Source of the DNA: Segetibacter sp. | GTDB lineage: Bacteria > Bacteroidota > Bacteroidia > Chitinophagales > Chitinophagaceae | Length of the DNA stretch: 64,000 bases | Direction: 5' to 3' | NCBI RefSeq assembly: GCF_025963695.1 | Contig: NZ_JAOQAH010000053.1 | Location: forward strand, 27,454-91,453 | Shown here: piece by piece, positions 26,411 to 35,363 of the stretch | Numbering within the stretch: the stretch's first letter is position 1 | How the letters are laid out: every line of letters begins with the position of its first letter | Program-made: the position numbers and the translations under genes | The notes under the pieces: generated by a model | Seen by the model: the letters and a program-made list of their open reading frames with translations, nothing else | Told to the model about the DNA's origin: nothing | Database searches by the model: none

Positions 26411-27157
26411 ATGCCGCAAAGCCTTTCAAAAATTTCGACCCGTGCACCAAAAGAAATGGATAAAATTCAAACAAAGCAAGCGCTTGTTTCTGTATTAGAA
26501 GAATTAGATGAGTTACAAAACTTATTATTTGCCGAAGGAAAACATTCGTTGTTAGTAGTTATACAGGGCATGGATGCAAGTGGAAAGGACGGTGCTATTA
26601 AAGATGTATTTGGTACTTTAAATCCCCAGGGTGTATCTGTTACATCTTTTAAAACGCCTACGCCTCATGAGTTGGGTCATGATTTTTTATGGCGTATTCA
26701 CCAACACGCTCCTTTAAAAGGTACTATTCAGGTGTTTAACCGTTCGCATTACGAGGATGTATTAATTACCCGCGTACATAAATGGATAGATGATGAAACT
26801 GCTTTTAAAAGAATGAAAGCAATAAATAGTTTCGAAAAATTGCTTCTCGAGCATAATCAAACCCAGGTGCTGAAGTTTTACCTGCACGTGTCAAAGCAAG
26901 AGCAGCAAGAGCGTTTAAACGAGCGCATCTCTGATGTGACGAAACAATGGAAGTACAATGAAAATGATTTTAAGGAGGCGAAGCTTTGGGACGATTATAT
27001 GAATGCGTACGAAGACTGTTTTGAGCAATGCAACGAACTGCCCTGGACAATAGTTCCTTCTGATCAAAATTGGTTTAAAGAATATACAATTGCCACAACA
27101 GTGCGCGATACTTTAAAGGGGTTAAATATGAAGTATCCCGGCATGAAGAAAGAATAA
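26411..27157 (+). CDS. Polyphosphate kinase 2 family protein (polyP:nucleotide phosphotransferase)
   Basis: The protein has 248 residues. A thymidylate-kinase-like P-loop domain with IQGMDASGKDGAIKDVF (Walker A at 53-60) is followed by NRSHYEDVLITRVH (Walker B region). The lid RISDVTKQWKYNENDFKEAKLWDDY completes the short single-domain PPK2 form. These enzymes transfer phosphate between polyphosphate and nucleoside mono- or diphosphates. Which of the PPK2 classes it belongs to needs a tree. The gene is monocistronic. Confidence 0.9.
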   Translation: MPQSLSKISTRAPKEMDKIQTKQALVSVLEELDELQNLLFAEGKHSLLVVIQGMDASGKDGAIKDVFGTLNPQGVSVTSFKTPTPHELGHDFLWRIHQHAPLKGTIQVFNRSHYEDVLITRVHKWIDDETAFKRMKAINSFEKLLLEHNQTQVLKFYLHVSKQEQQERLNERISDVTKQWKYNENDFKEAKLWDDYMNAYEDCFEQCNELPWTIVPSDQNWFKEYTIATTVRDTLKGLNMKYPGMKKE

Positions 27158-27722
27158 GTCTACGTGTGCAAGTAACACACGTTACCAACCGTCCGGTTCA
27201 TACGTAATGTATCTATTCTTGACCGTTCCAGGTTTAACTGGTAAAATTTACACTCTTCATATTCCATCTCACTAAACGCAATGTGTACTACAACCCGTGC
27301 ATCTGTTAAACACCCATTTATTGTGTACGGCACCACTCTAAACATAAGGCCGATGCCACCGTTATAAGGACTAATTAAGGCATGTTCGCTAAAAGTAAGC
27401 TTAAGCCTTGGGCGGGGTAAAACGCCTCATACAAAAGACCTGTCAGCAGCCCGAACGGTGGCGAGGTTGCAAGCGATTCTATGGCAGCGATAATGTGCGC
27501 AATAAACCAACAGATTTATTCTTCCGTAACCTGCCGTAGTAAACGTTTCGGTGCTGCCTGGTGGTTTACTTCATCTATGAAAGTCCCTATCAGTACCTTG
27601 AAACTTAAAGCAAATTTGCTTTAATATTTTAGGTAATTTGTAAAGCTAAAACAGGTTGTTGCAGGTAACAGCAGGCTGTAACAAACGAATTGTTTACATT
27701 GGAAATGAAAAAAAGTTAAAAA
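27158..27722. other. Intergenic region of 565 bases
   Basis: This lies between the PPK2 and GH5 genes. Apart from the uncertain minus-strand frame at 27160-27345 nothing was recognised. The final 120 bases are AT-rich and should contain the GH5 promoter. No dispersed-repeat copy is present. Confidence 0.4.
27160..27345 (-). CDS. Possible small protein of 61 residues, unrecognised
   Basis: The frame begins with ATG and encodes MFRVVPYTINGCLTDARVVV and a Glu/Cys-containing stretch (EMEYEECKFYQLNLERSRID). The composition is protein-like and no gene lies on the opposite strand. I recognise no family, and a chance frame of this length is quite possible. It is convergent with PPK2 and ends 3 bases from that gene's stop. 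Confidence 0.25.
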   Translation of the reverse strand: MFRVVPYTINGCLTDARVVVHIAFSEMEYEECKFYQLNLERSRIDTLRMNRTVGNVCYLHT

Positions 27723-28862
27723 GTGGAAAGAAGAATATTTATAAAAAACACAAGCCTGGCAACAGCGGGGCTCGCTTTAACCAACATTGCGCCAGTAGGC
27801 TTAGCAACTCCCCCTAAAAACAATCTTCCGCAGTGGAGGGGGTTTAACCTACTCGATTTCTTTTCACCTAATCCAAAACCTACCACAAAACCAACCACCG
27901 AAGATCATTTTCGTTGGATGCGGGACTGGGGATTTGACTTTGTACGAATACCAATGGCTTATCCATATTACCTTAATATCGATAGAACCAAAAACATTAC
28001 AACCGATGACGTTTATAAGATAAACAATGAAGCAGTAGATCGCATAGACAGCCTGGTAAGGATGGGGCACAAGTACAATATGCACGTCAGCCTAAACCTG
28101 CATAGGGCTCCCGGTTATTGTGTTAATGCAGGTTTTAATGAACCGTATAACTTGTGGACGAATGAGGAAGCACAGAAAGCATTCAATTTTCACTGGGCAA
28201 TGTGGGCAAGACGCTATAAAAATGTTTCTTCTAAAAAAATAAGTTTCGACTTGCTGAACGAACCCAGCATGCGGGAAGATATGAATGACCAACTCTCGAA
28301 GAGAAGTGAAGTGCCTGGAGCAATTTATCGCAAGGTGGCTAAAGCGGCAGCCGAAGCTATTCGTACAGAAAATTCCGGACATTTGGTTATTGCCGACGGT
28401 AATAACGTGGGCAGTAATGTTATTCCTGAAATAATTGATTTGAATATTGCACAAAGTTGTCGTGGTTACAATCCCGGTATTATTTCACATTATAAGGCGC
28501 CATGGGCAAATAAGGATCCCGAGAATTTGCCGCAGCCGAAATGGCCCGGGCAGGTTGGAAAGCAGTTCTTGAGCCGTACCATGCTTGAGGAGTTTTATAA
28601 GCCATGGATCGATTTGACCAAGAAGGGTGTTGGAGTACATTGCGGAGAATGTGGGGCATGGAACAAAACACCACACGATGTTTTTATTGCCTGGTTTTCC
28701 GATGTACTTAGTATACTTTCTGAAAACAAGATTGGCTTTGCTTTATGGAATTTCATTGGCGACTTTGGCGTTATAGACTCAGGTCGCACCGATGTGGCCT
28801 ACGAAGACTGGAACGGCCATAAGCTCGATCGAAAGTTATTGAATTTATTGATGAAGCAATAA
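27723..28862 (+). CDS. Glycoside hydrolase family 5 (cellulase-like) exported enzyme
   Basis: The protein has 379 residues. The start is GTG at 27723; the nearest upstream ATG runs into a stop after four codons. The N-terminus ERRIFIKNTSLATAGLAL resembles a Tat or lipoprotein-like export signal. The TIM barrel shows RGFNLLDFF, GFDFVRIPMAYPYY, FDLLNEPSM with the acid/base Glu180, and VHCGECGAWN with the nucleophile Glu309. GH5 enzymes act on beta-1,4-glucans, mannans or related polymers; the subfamily is not clear from sequence alone. The gene is monocistronic. Confidence 0.85.
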   Translation: MERRIFIKNTSLATAGLALTNIAPVGLATPPKNNLPQWRGFNLLDFFSPNPKPTTKPTTEDHFRWMRDWGFDFVRIPMAYPYYLNIDRTKNITTDDVYKINNEAVDRIDSLVRMGHKYNMHVSLNLHRAPGYCVNAGFNEPYNLWTNEEAQKAFNFHWAMWARRYKNVSSKKISFDLLNEPSMREDMNDQLSKRSEVPGAIYRKVAKAAAEAIRTENSGHLVIADGNNVGSNVIPEIIDLNIAQSCRGYNPGIISHYKAPWANKDPENLPQPKWPGQVGKQFLSRTMLEEFYKPWIDLTKKGVGVHCGECGAWNKTPHDVFIAWFSDVLSILSENKIGFALWNFIGDFGVIDSGRTDVAYEDWNGHKLDRKLLNLLMKQ

Positions 28863-29113
28863 AGCAACTTCCGGTAAAATAACAAGACGGTGGAGTTTGT
28901 AATCAGATCTCGACGTATAGTTTAAAGTGAAAGCTGTTTGGTTTTAGGTGTAAGCTTAAGCCAACACCCTGCAGAAGTTGAGGAGTGTTAGGTGGAAAGG
29001 CTGATTAGTTAGATAGCGCAACCGCGCAACAATGATTAAACTAGGCGGTAGTCTTAGATACAAACAGTAAATGCTTTTTCGTTTAACTGCCGACAGCCGC
29101 TTTGGTGCTATGA

Positions 29114-29656
29114 TTACTTATTTACTGCATATTGCTCTATCAAATCGTACATCGGCCAGTTCTCTTGCAACCTTGCATGATCTAAAGGTGTTTTACCTCT
29201 TGCATCCTGCACAAATACATCTGCGCCTTTTTGTAGCAATATTTCAGCTATTTGCAAATGACCAAAAGTGGCAGCAAATGTTAGCGCCGTTGCCCCGTTA
29301 GAATTTCTTTCATTTACGTCTGCACCGGCATCAACTAATTTTCGTGCAAGTTCTGTATAACCTTTAAAACATACACCCATCAAAGCTGTGTTGCCGGCGG
29401 CATCCTGCCCGCTTGTACCAGCTCCTTTTTCCAAAAGAAAATCAACTACTTCAACCGAGTTATTATACACTGCAAGAATCAACGGTGTAAACCCTTTCAT
29501 GTCTACTGTATGTATAGCCTCTGCATTTTCTTCGTAAATTTTTTCAACCAGTTCCCTGTCATTTCTACGACATGCATCAAATATTTGAGTTGGATCTAAA
29601 GGCATCAGACTTTTGTTTGTAGTTAAAAATTCAGGGGATAAAGATAAAGTCTTCAA
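29114..29656 (-). CDS. Ankyrin-repeat protein
   Basis: The protein has 180 residues. About four ankyrin repeats run from residue 22 to 175: GFTPLILAVYNNSVEVVDFLLEKGA, GNTALMGVCFKGYTELARKLVDAGADVN, GATALTFAATFGHLQIAEILLQKGADV and GKTPLDHARLQENWPMYDLIEQY. There is no signal peptide. It is a cytoplasmic protein-binding scaffold with no known partner here. It is divergent from the glycosylasparaginase with 66 bases between starts. Confidence 0.88.
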   Translation of the reverse strand: MKTLSLSPEFLTTNKSLMPLDPTQIFDACRRNDRELVEKIYEENAEAIHTVDMKGFTPLILAVYNNSVEVVDFLLEKGAGTSGQDAAGNTALMGVCFKGYTELARKLVDAGADVNERNSNGATALTFAATFGHLQIAEILLQKGADVFVQDARGKTPLDHARLQENWPMYDLIEQYAVNK

Positions 29657-29722
29657 TACTTTTTAACCCCTTATATTTATTTTGGTAACAACGAAAGTAC
29701 AACTCAACATAAAAAAATTGCA

Positions 29723-30736
29723 ATGATTAAAAGACGATATTTTCTTCAATTGTCCACTTTGGGAATCACAGGTCTTGTTAGTCCGGAATTTTTTAGGGCA
29801 CCTCAAAGGGGCAACAGGCCTATTGTGATTTCTACATGGAAAGAAGGCATTGCTGCAAATAATGCGGCATGGCAAATACTGAGCAAAAAAGGCCGAGCAA
29901 TTGATGCTGTTGAGGCGGGCGTAATGGTTACTGAAAATGCTATTAATTGTTGTGTGGGCCTCGGCGCTAATCCCGATCGTGATGGAATTGTTACCCTCGA
30001 TGCATCGATCATGGATGAAAAAGGAAATGCAGGATGTGTGGCTGCATTGGAACGCATAAAACATCCGATTACGGTAGCGCGAAGGGTGATGGAAAAAACG
30101 CCGCATGTAATGTTGGTTGGAGAAGGCGCCCAGAAGTTTGCAGTAAGTGAGGGGTTTACTCTGGAAGAGCAAAAACTTTCGCCGGCTGCTGACAAGCAAT
30201 ACAAGGAATGGCTGAAAACGTCTACTTATAAACCCGTAATAAATATCGAAAACAGTGGTCATGGTCCTTTTGCCCCTACCAGGTTTAAAGACGGAACCTT
30301 CAATCATGATACAATTGGAATGGTTGCGTTAGATGCAGCCGGAAATCTTAGTGGCAGTTGTACCACCAGCGGTATGGGTTTTAAAATGCGCGGAAGGGTA
30401 GGCGATTCTCCCATCATCGGTGCCGGTCTTTTTGTTGATAATGAAGTTGGCGCCGCCACTGCAACTGGTGTTGGCGAAGAGGTGATAAAGATCTGCGGAA
30501 CTCATTTGGTGGTTGAGTTAATGAGACAAGGATTGTCGCCACAGGCGGCATGCAAAAAAGCAGTCGAGCGGATTGTAAAAAAAGATCCCAAAAAAGCAAA
30601 AGAAAACCAGGTAGGTTTTATAGCCATAAACAAGGCAGGGCAACACGGAGCCTTTTGTCTTCAAAAAGGTTTTAACTACGCCGTTTGTTATGCAAACGAT
30701 CACAACGTTTTAATTGATAGTCCAAGTTGGTATTAG
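29723..30736 (+). CDS. N4-(beta-N-acetylglucosaminyl)-L-asparaginase (Ntn hydrolase)
   Basis: The protein has 337 residues. It begins with KRRYFLQLSTLGITGLVS, a Tat-type signal, as in the periplasmic enzyme of Elizabethkingia. The precursor is cut before Thr197 in FNHDTIGMVALD, which becomes the N-terminal nucleophile. GSCTTSGMGFKMRGRVGDSPIIGAGLFVDN and GVGEEVIKICGTHLVVE are family segments. It removes the GlcNAc-Asn linkage from glycoprotein fragments, consistent with a glycan-degrading lifestyle. The gene is monocistronic. Confidence 0.93.
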   Translation: MIKRRYFLQLSTLGITGLVSPEFFRAPQRGNRPIVISTWKEGIAANNAAWQILSKKGRAIDAVEAGVMVTENAINCCVGLGANPDRDGIVTLDASIMDEKGNAGCVAALERIKHPITVARRVMEKTPHVMLVGEGAQKFAVSEGFTLEEQKLSPAADKQYKEWLKTSTYKPVINIENSGHGPFAPTRFKDGTFNHDTIGMVALDAAGNLSGSCTTSGMGFKMRGRVGDSPIIGAGLFVDNEVGAATATGVGEEVIKICGTHLVVELMRQGLSPQAACKKAVERIVKKDPKKAKENQVGFIAINKAGQHGAFCLQKGFNYAVCYANDHNVLIDSPSWY

Positions 30737-31044
30737 GGGTCATTCTATTTTGCCAGCTTTATACCCTTTTTCAACATCGTTGTGTCACTCACTTTTGCTG
30801 TTATTTTGCTATTCATCTTTTTCAGGCGCCCACCAAAATTCCCACTAATTCTATATAAGAAGCTGAATGCAAATTGTTGCCTCAAGTGCCTTGCTGTACT
30901 TTCAAAAAACGCATAAAGTGAAGTAAGAAGACCACAAAGTCTTACGCAAGGAACATAACAAAAGTGAAATGCCAGTATGGGAGACCGATAAGAGTAAAAG
31001 TTTTTTGCTAAAAAAATAGAAAAGCCGGGGTATTTAAAAAACTA
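30737..31044. other. Intergenic region upstream of the ars cluster
   Basis: About 310 bases hold dispersed-repeat copy L directly behind the asparaginase stop; the rest shows no gene. The 3' end is AT-rich and leads into the arsR operator. Confidence 0.5.
30775..30792 (-). repeat. Dispersed intergenic repeat, variant 2, copy L
   Basis: The plus strand reads CATCGTTGTGTCACTCAC. On the minus strand the flank is CAGCAAAA, and box 2, AAAGCTGGCAAAATAGAAT, follows 16 bases downstream. It sits 39 bases after the stop of the upstream gene. Confidence 0.75.
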
Positions 31045-31060
31045 ATCGTAATATTGCGAT
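31045..31060. promoter_or_regulatory. Probable ArsR operator
   Basis: The near-palindrome ATCGTAATATTGCGAT ends six bases before the arsR start codon. It reads ATCGCAATATTACGAT on the other strand, so only two of sixteen positions break the symmetry. Position directly ahead of an ArsR-family gene suggests autorepression. Confidence 0.6.
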
Positions 31061-31066
31061 GTACTT

Positions 31067-31396
31067 ATGGGAGCAACAAAATCACACGAATTTGGAGTTA
31101 AGGAGAATCAACTGGCAAAATATGCCAAGGCATTAGCCCATCCGGCACGTATAGCTATACTAAGCCTGCTTGCAAAACGGCAAGCTTGCGTATGTGGTGA
31201 CATAGTAGATGAATTGCCATTGTCTCAAAGTACAGTTTCGCAGCACCTTAAAGAATTGAAAGAAGCAGGTTTGATAAAAGGTGATATTGAAGGAGCCCGG
31301 GTTTGCTATTGCATTGATGAGAAAGAATGGAAAGCGGCGCAGGTACACCTTAACTCATTTTTCGACACTTTAAAGTCAGGCAGCAACTGTTGCTGA
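31067..31396 (+). CDS. arsR: ArsR/SmtB-family metalloregulator
   Basis: The protein has 109 residues. It is a winged helix-turn-helix with [24 protein letters not shown]; Cys41 and Cys43 in ACVCGD are the arsenite-sensing pair of the ArsR class, and Cys108-Cys109 at the extreme C-terminus may add ligands. The recognition helix is [20 protein letters not shown]. It should repress the arsR-arsM-arsC genes until As(III) binds. A near-palindromic operator precedes it. Confidence 0.93.
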   Translation: MGATKSHEFGVKENQLAKYAKALAHPARIAILSLLAKRQACVCGDIVDELPLSQSTVSQHLKELKEAGLIKGDIEGARVCYCIDEKEWKAAQVHLNSFFDTLKSGSNCC

Positions 31397-31414
31397 TTTT
31401 TTTTGAACCTATTG

Positions 31415-31430
31415 ATCGGTATTTTACGAT
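31415..31430. promoter_or_regulatory. Second operator-like site between arsR and arsM
   Basis: ATCGGTATTTTACGAT keeps the ATCG-N8-CGAT frame of the site at 31045, with weaker inner symmetry. It lies 19 bases after the arsR stop and 69 bases before the arsM start, so arsM may have its own ArsR-controlled promoter. Confidence 0.35.
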
Positions 31431-31498
31431 TGGGAATGTGATCGATCAAATTAGAAACCCCAAAGTCAGCAAACCATTGAACAATAAAACAATAAATC

Positions 31499-32347
31499 AT
31501 GAACACACAAGACAATGTAAAAGAACTGGTGCGCCAGAAGTATTCAGAGATTGCTTTGCAAGACAAAGAGACAAATGAATCGTCCTGCTGCGGGTCGGGA
31601 TGTTGCAGTACAGAAGTATACAACATTATGGCAGATGATTATACAAACCTGGAAGGTTACAATGCAGATGCTGATTTAGGTTTAGGTTGTGGTTTGCCAA
31701 CGCAATTTGCAAAAATAAAAAAAGGTGATGTAGTAATTGACCTGGGAAGTGGCGCAGGTAACGATGCTTTTATTGCAAGAAATGAAACAGGTGAAACCGG
31801 TAAAGTGATTGGTATAGACTTTACCCCTGCCATGATTGAAAGGGCCAGGTTAAATGCCGAAGCAAGAGGTGTACATAATGTTGAGTTTCGGCAGGGGGAT
31901 ATTGAAAAAATGCCTGTAACCTCAAACGTAGCTGACGTTATTGTAAGCAACTGTGTGCTTAACCTTGTTCCAAATAAAGATGGGGTGTTTAAAGAAATAT
32001 TCAGAACATTGAAACCAGGCGGGCATTTCTCTATCTCTGACATCGTATTGGAAGGTGAATTGCCAAAGCAAATAAAAGAAGCTGCCGAAATGTATGCAGG
32101 ATGTGTGGCCGGTGCAATTCAAAAACAAGATTACCTGGAATTGATAAAAACAAATGGATTTGCAAGTATCACCGTTCAAAAAGATAAAGCGATCGTGATT
32201 CCTGATGACATTTTAAGTAATTACTTAACTGCGGAACAAATTGAAGATTTTAAAAGAGATGGAACCGGCATTCGAAGCATAACGGTATATGCAGAAAAAC
32301 CTGCAGAAGTAAAGTCAGCTTGTTGCGGACCTGAATGTTGTAACTAA
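31499..32347 (+). CDS. arsM: Arsenite S-adenosylmethionine methyltransferase
   Basis: The protein has 282 residues. The SAM motif VVIDLGSGAGNDAFIAR follows LGLGCGLPTQFAKI. The three cysteines of ArsM are in LGCG, SNCVLNL and AGCVAGA. The N-terminus adds SSCCGSGCCS and the C-terminus SACCGPECCN, cysteine pairs common in Bacteroidota ArsM and probably arsenic-binding. It methylates As(III) to mono- and dimethylarsenicals. It is preceded by arsR and followed by arsC. Confidence 0.95.
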   Translation: MNTQDNVKELVRQKYSEIALQDKETNESSCCGSGCCSTEVYNIMADDYTNLEGYNADADLGLGCGLPTQFAKIKKGDVVIDLGSGAGNDAFIARNETGETGKVIGIDFTPAMIERARLNAEARGVHNVEFRQGDIEKMPVTSNVADVIVSNCVLNLVPNKDGVFKEIFRTLKPGGHFSISDIVLEGELPKQIKEAAEMYAGCVAGAIQKQDYLELIKTNGFASITVQKDKAIVIPDDILSNYLTAEQIEDFKRDGTGIRSITVYAEKPAEVKSACCGPECCN

Positions 32348-32442
32348 AATGTGTATGGTAATCTTTACTAAAATGTGAGTTTCTAAAGTAAGATCGCAAG
32401 GTGATATATGAAGAAGGCGAAATTTAATACAATATAAAAAGT

Positions 32443-32862
32443 ATGAAGAGGATTCTAGTTTTATGTACCGGCAATAGTTGCCGCAGCCAGATAGCGGAAG
32501 GTTATTTAAGGCATTTTGCCCCAGGTAAGGCTGAAATATATAGTGCTGGAGTGGAGACCCACGGAGTTAACCCAAAAGCGATCGCTATAATGAAAGAAGA
32601 TGAGATTGATATTTCTCGTCATACTTCAAATAATATTTTGGAATACACAGACATAAACTTTGACTATGTAATTACTGTTTGTGACAATGCAAAAGAACGT
32701 TGCCCATTTTTTTCGTCGAATGCCAAAAAATATCATTACAATTTTCCTGACCCTGCAAAAGCAACCGGAACCGAAGAAGAAATTATGGCGGAGTTTAGAA
32801 GGGTGAGGGAGATGATAAAAGATTATTGCAGAAAGTTTGTGGAAGAGAATTTTGATGCTTGA
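32443..32862 (+). CDS. arsC: Arsenate reductase, thioredoxin-coupled (LMW-PTP fold)
   Basis: The protein has 139 residues. The phosphatase loop CTGNSCRS has nucleophile Cys8, and VCDNAKERCPFF carries Cys80 and Cys87, the spacing of the redox relay in Staphylococcus ArsC (Cys10-82-89). FPDPAKATGTEEE is the Asp loop. It reduces As(V) to As(III), which ArsM can then methylate. No arsenite efflux gene (acr3 or arsB) follows; a hairpin and fba come next. Confidence 0.93.
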   Translation: MKRILVLCTGNSCRSQIAEGYLRHFAPGKAEIYSAGVETHGVNPKAIAIMKEDEIDISRHTSNNILEYTDINFDYVITVCDNAKERCPFFSSNAKKYHYNFPDPAKATGTEEEIMAEFRRVREMIKDYCRKFVEENFDA

Positions 32863-32890
32863 AGATATTTTTTCGATGTCGCTTTTGCCG

Positions 32891-32921
32891 GATGAGCCAC
32901 ACTTTGCAGGTGTGGCTCATC
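32891..32921. terminator. Strong hairpin after arsC, without T-tract
   Basis: A perfect 12-bp stem, GATGAGCCACAC (32891-32902) with GTGTGGCTCATC (32910-32921), encloses the loop TTTGCAG. There is no run of T afterwards, so it may stabilise the mRNA 3' end or terminate weakly. It lies 29 bases after the arsC stop. Confidence 0.6.
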
Positions 32922-32969
32922 TGTTAGTGCTGCTGCCAAAAAAGCTGCACAACGATTTGCCGTACAACG

Positions 32970-32980
32970 GTGCGACGCAA
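32970..32980 (+). repeat. Dispersed intergenic repeat, copy F
   Basis: GTGCGACGCAA is followed by GAATG and, 20 bases later, by GGGTTGGCTAATAG as box 2. The upstream flank (GTACAACG) is less conserved. It lies between arsC and fba, same direction as both. Confidence 0.7.
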
Positions 32981-33150
32981 GAATGTTTCATTGAAGTTCT
33001 TCGGGTTGGCTAATAGTCCTGCAAAATAGTAGTTGACACGGTGCTATGAATATCAGGAATAACAGACACGAGATTGCAACGCCTACTTTTTTTATAAACT
33101 TAGTTAATGATAATTCATAATTTGCAATCCAATTTTAAAAATTCTTGATA

Positions 33151-34218
33151 ATGAAAAAGTACAAAGCAGGAGTCGTTTTCGGTGAAGAACTCGAAGCTCT
33201 TTTGAAAGATGCTAAAGAAAATGAGTTTGCATTGCCAGCAGTTAATTGCATCGGCACAAATTCAATTAATGCTACACTTGAAACGGCGGCTAAAGTTAAT
33301 TCTCCTGTTATTATTCAATTTTCAAATAGCGGTGCTCAATTTATAGCCGGTAAAGGAATGCCGAATGATAACCTGCAGGCAAATATTTCCGGTGCTATTT
33401 CAGGTGCGTTGCACGTTCACAATGTGGCAAAGTATTATGGCGTTCCTGTAGTGCTGCATACCGATCATGCTGCTAAAAAATGGCTTCCCTGGATCAGTGG
33501 TTTGATTGATGCCGGACAACAGTTTCATAAAGAAAAAGGCCAGCCGCTGTTTAGCTCCCACATGCTCGACTTGTCTGAGGAGTCGTTGGAAGAAAATATT
33601 GAAACATGTGTTCAGTTTTTTAAAAGGATGGCACCATTAGGAATGGCCATTGAAATTGAACTGGGTGTAACAGGTGGTGAGGAAGACGGAGTAGATAACA
33701 GTGATGTAGAGAACGAAAAATTATATACTCAGCCAAGAGAGGTGGCTCATGCTTTTGAAGAGCTTCGTGAAGTGGGAAGTCTATTTACGGTGGCAGCAGC
33801 TTTTGGTAATGTGCACGGTGTGTATAGCCCGGGTAACGTAGAGTTAAGGCCTGAGATTTTAAGGAATAGCCAGCAATACATCCAGGAACATTTTAGCACC
33901 AACGAAAAGCCGGTGTATTTTGTATTTCATGGCGGAAGTGGTTCACCACAAAACCAAATTCGCGAAGCAATCAGTTACGGCGCAATTAAGATGAACATTG
34001 ATACCGATATGCAATGGGCTTTTTGGGAAGGTGTTTTGAATAACTACAAAAAGAACGAAGGTTATTTGCAAGGCCAGTTAGGTAATGCCGAGGGCGCAGA
34101 TAAGCCGAACAAGAAATATTACGATCCTCGTGTGTGGTTACGTAAAGGCGAAGAGACATTTATTAAAAGGCTTGAAGCTGCTTTTGATGATTTGAATTGC
34201 GTTAACAGGAATGGGTAA
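33151..34218 (+). CDS. fbaA: Class II fructose-bisphosphate aldolase
   Basis: The protein has 355 residues from the ATG at 33151; the in-frame TTG at 33145 is not preferred. The zinc-binding motif VLHTDHAAKKWLPWISGLIDAG, the catalytic region EIELGVTGGEEDGVDN, and FGNVHGVYSPGNVELRPEIL and FVFHGGSGSP all match the E. coli FbaA subclass IIA. It cleaves fructose-1,6-bisphosphate to DHAP and glyceraldehyde-3-phosphate. The ROK kinase gene follows after 91 bases, which may be the same transcript. Confidence 0.96.
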   Translation: MKKYKAGVVFGEELEALLKDAKENEFALPAVNCIGTNSINATLETAAKVNSPVIIQFSNSGAQFIAGKGMPNDNLQANISGAISGALHVHNVAKYYGVPVVLHTDHAAKKWLPWISGLIDAGQQFHKEKGQPLFSSHMLDLSEESLEENIETCVQFFKRMAPLGMAIEIELGVTGGEEDGVDNSDVENEKLYTQPREVAHAFEELREVGSLFTVAAAFGNVHGVYSPGNVELRPEILRNSQQYIQEHFSTNEKPVYFVFHGGSGSPQNQIREAISYGAIKMNIDTDMQWAFWEGVLNNYKKNEGYLQGQLGNAEGADKPNKKYYDPRVWLRKGEETFIKRLEAAFDDLNCVNRNG

Positions 34219-34309
34219 AGGAAGTTGTGGGTTTTGAGTTTAAAGTTTCGGGTTCTGGTTTTGACAACTTTAAACTTTTTAAATATTTTCGGAATTAAAA
34301 CTTTTGCTG

Positions 34310-35284
34310 ATGCCAAATAGGGTTGATCAATATGCTATCGGAATTGATATTGGGGGAACGGGTACTAAGTATGGGTTAGTGAATCATCGGGGCGATATAT
34401 CATATAGAGGAAGTAACATTCGAACAAACGAATATGATGATGTGAATGATTTTGTTGATGATTTGTACAAGGAATTAAAACCTTCAATTGATGCCGTTGG
34501 AATAGAGAATATTAAAGGTATTGGAGTTGGTGCGCCAAACGGAAACATTTATACAGGAACGATTGACTTTGCTCCTAATTTGCCCTGGCGCGGCGTTATT
34601 CCGTTAGCGAAAATGGTATCGGATAAATTTAATTTACAGTGTTCACTAACAAACGATGCTAATGCCGCTGCTGTTGGAGAAATGATGTATGGGGCAGCCC
34701 GGGGGATGAGAGATTTTATTGTCATTACCCTTGGTACCGGTGTTGGAAGTGGCATCGTTTCGAATGGTCAACTAATTTATGGACATGATGGTTTTGCCGG
34801 TGAACTTGGGCATACAATTATAAGACCTGGTGGACGCAAACATGAAGGTACCGGCGCTTATGGTTCTTTAGAAAGTTATGCATCTGCAACCGGTATTGTT
34901 TTAACGGCAAAGGAAATGTTGCAGCAAACAGATAAACCGACTTTACTACGCAATTATCCTCTTGAACAAATTGACTCGAAGCTGGTTTATGAATGTGCAA
35001 TGCAAGGCGATGAAATTGCACAGGAAGTATACAGGTTTACAGGACAAATCTTAGGGGAGTCTCTTGCCAATTTTATTATGTTTTCTTCACCGGAAGCAAT
35101 TATTTTATTTGGTGGAGTTATTAAAGCAGGTAGTCTTATTTTGGATCCTACCAAGGAGCACATGGAGAAGAACGTGCTCAACATATTTCAGAATAAGGTA
35201 AAACTAATTTTAAGTGAGTTGAAGGAAGCCGATGCGGCTATTTTAGGCGCGAGCGCTTTGGTATGGGAGAAGAGAGACGTATAG
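34310..35284 (+). CDS. ROK-family sugar kinase (glucokinase-like)
   Basis: The protein has 324 residues from the ATG at 34310. The ATP motif AIGIDIGGTGTKYGLV, the sugar-binding TNDANAAAVGE, ITLGTGVGSGIV and HDGFAGELGHT are present. The segment GHTIIRPGGRKHEGTGAYGSLESYAS lacks the CxCGxxGCxE zinc cluster of classical ROK kinases; cysteines are replaced. Glucokinase is likely, given fba upstream and glgB downstream, but the substrate is not proven. A terminator hairpin follows. Confidence 0.87.
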   Translation: MPNRVDQYAIGIDIGGTGTKYGLVNHRGDISYRGSNIRTNEYDDVNDFVDDLYKELKPSIDAVGIENIKGIGVGAPNGNIYTGTIDFAPNLPWRGVIPLAKMVSDKFNLQCSLTNDANAAAVGEMMYGAARGMRDFIVITLGTGVGSGIVSNGQLIYGHDGFAGELGHTIIRPGGRKHEGTGAYGSLESYASATGIVLTAKEMLQQTDKPTLLRNYPLEQIDSKLVYECAMQGDEIAQEVYRFTGQILGESLANFIMFSSPEAIILFGGVIKAGSLILDPTKEHMEKNVLNIFQNKVKLILSELKEADAAILGASALVWEKRDV

Positions 35285-35325
35285 GCAACGATATAAGTTG
35301 AAGGATTATTAATAGGTGTAACAAC

Positions 35326-35363
35326 AAGGACAGGAGACAGCGATCTTCTGTCCTTCTTGTTTT
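35326..35363 (+). terminator. Rho-independent terminator after the ROK kinase
   Basis: AAGGACAG plus AGA pair with TCT plus CTGTCCTT around the loop CAGCGA, with one G-T pair in the stem. CTTGTTTT follows. It separates the aldolase-kinase unit from glgB. Confidence 0.7.

Noticed and set aside
29022..29045. GCGCAACAATGATT as another copy of the dispersed repeat
   Set aside because: It shares only the CAACAATGATT half with copy G; the GTGCGACG part is absent, so it was left out of the count.
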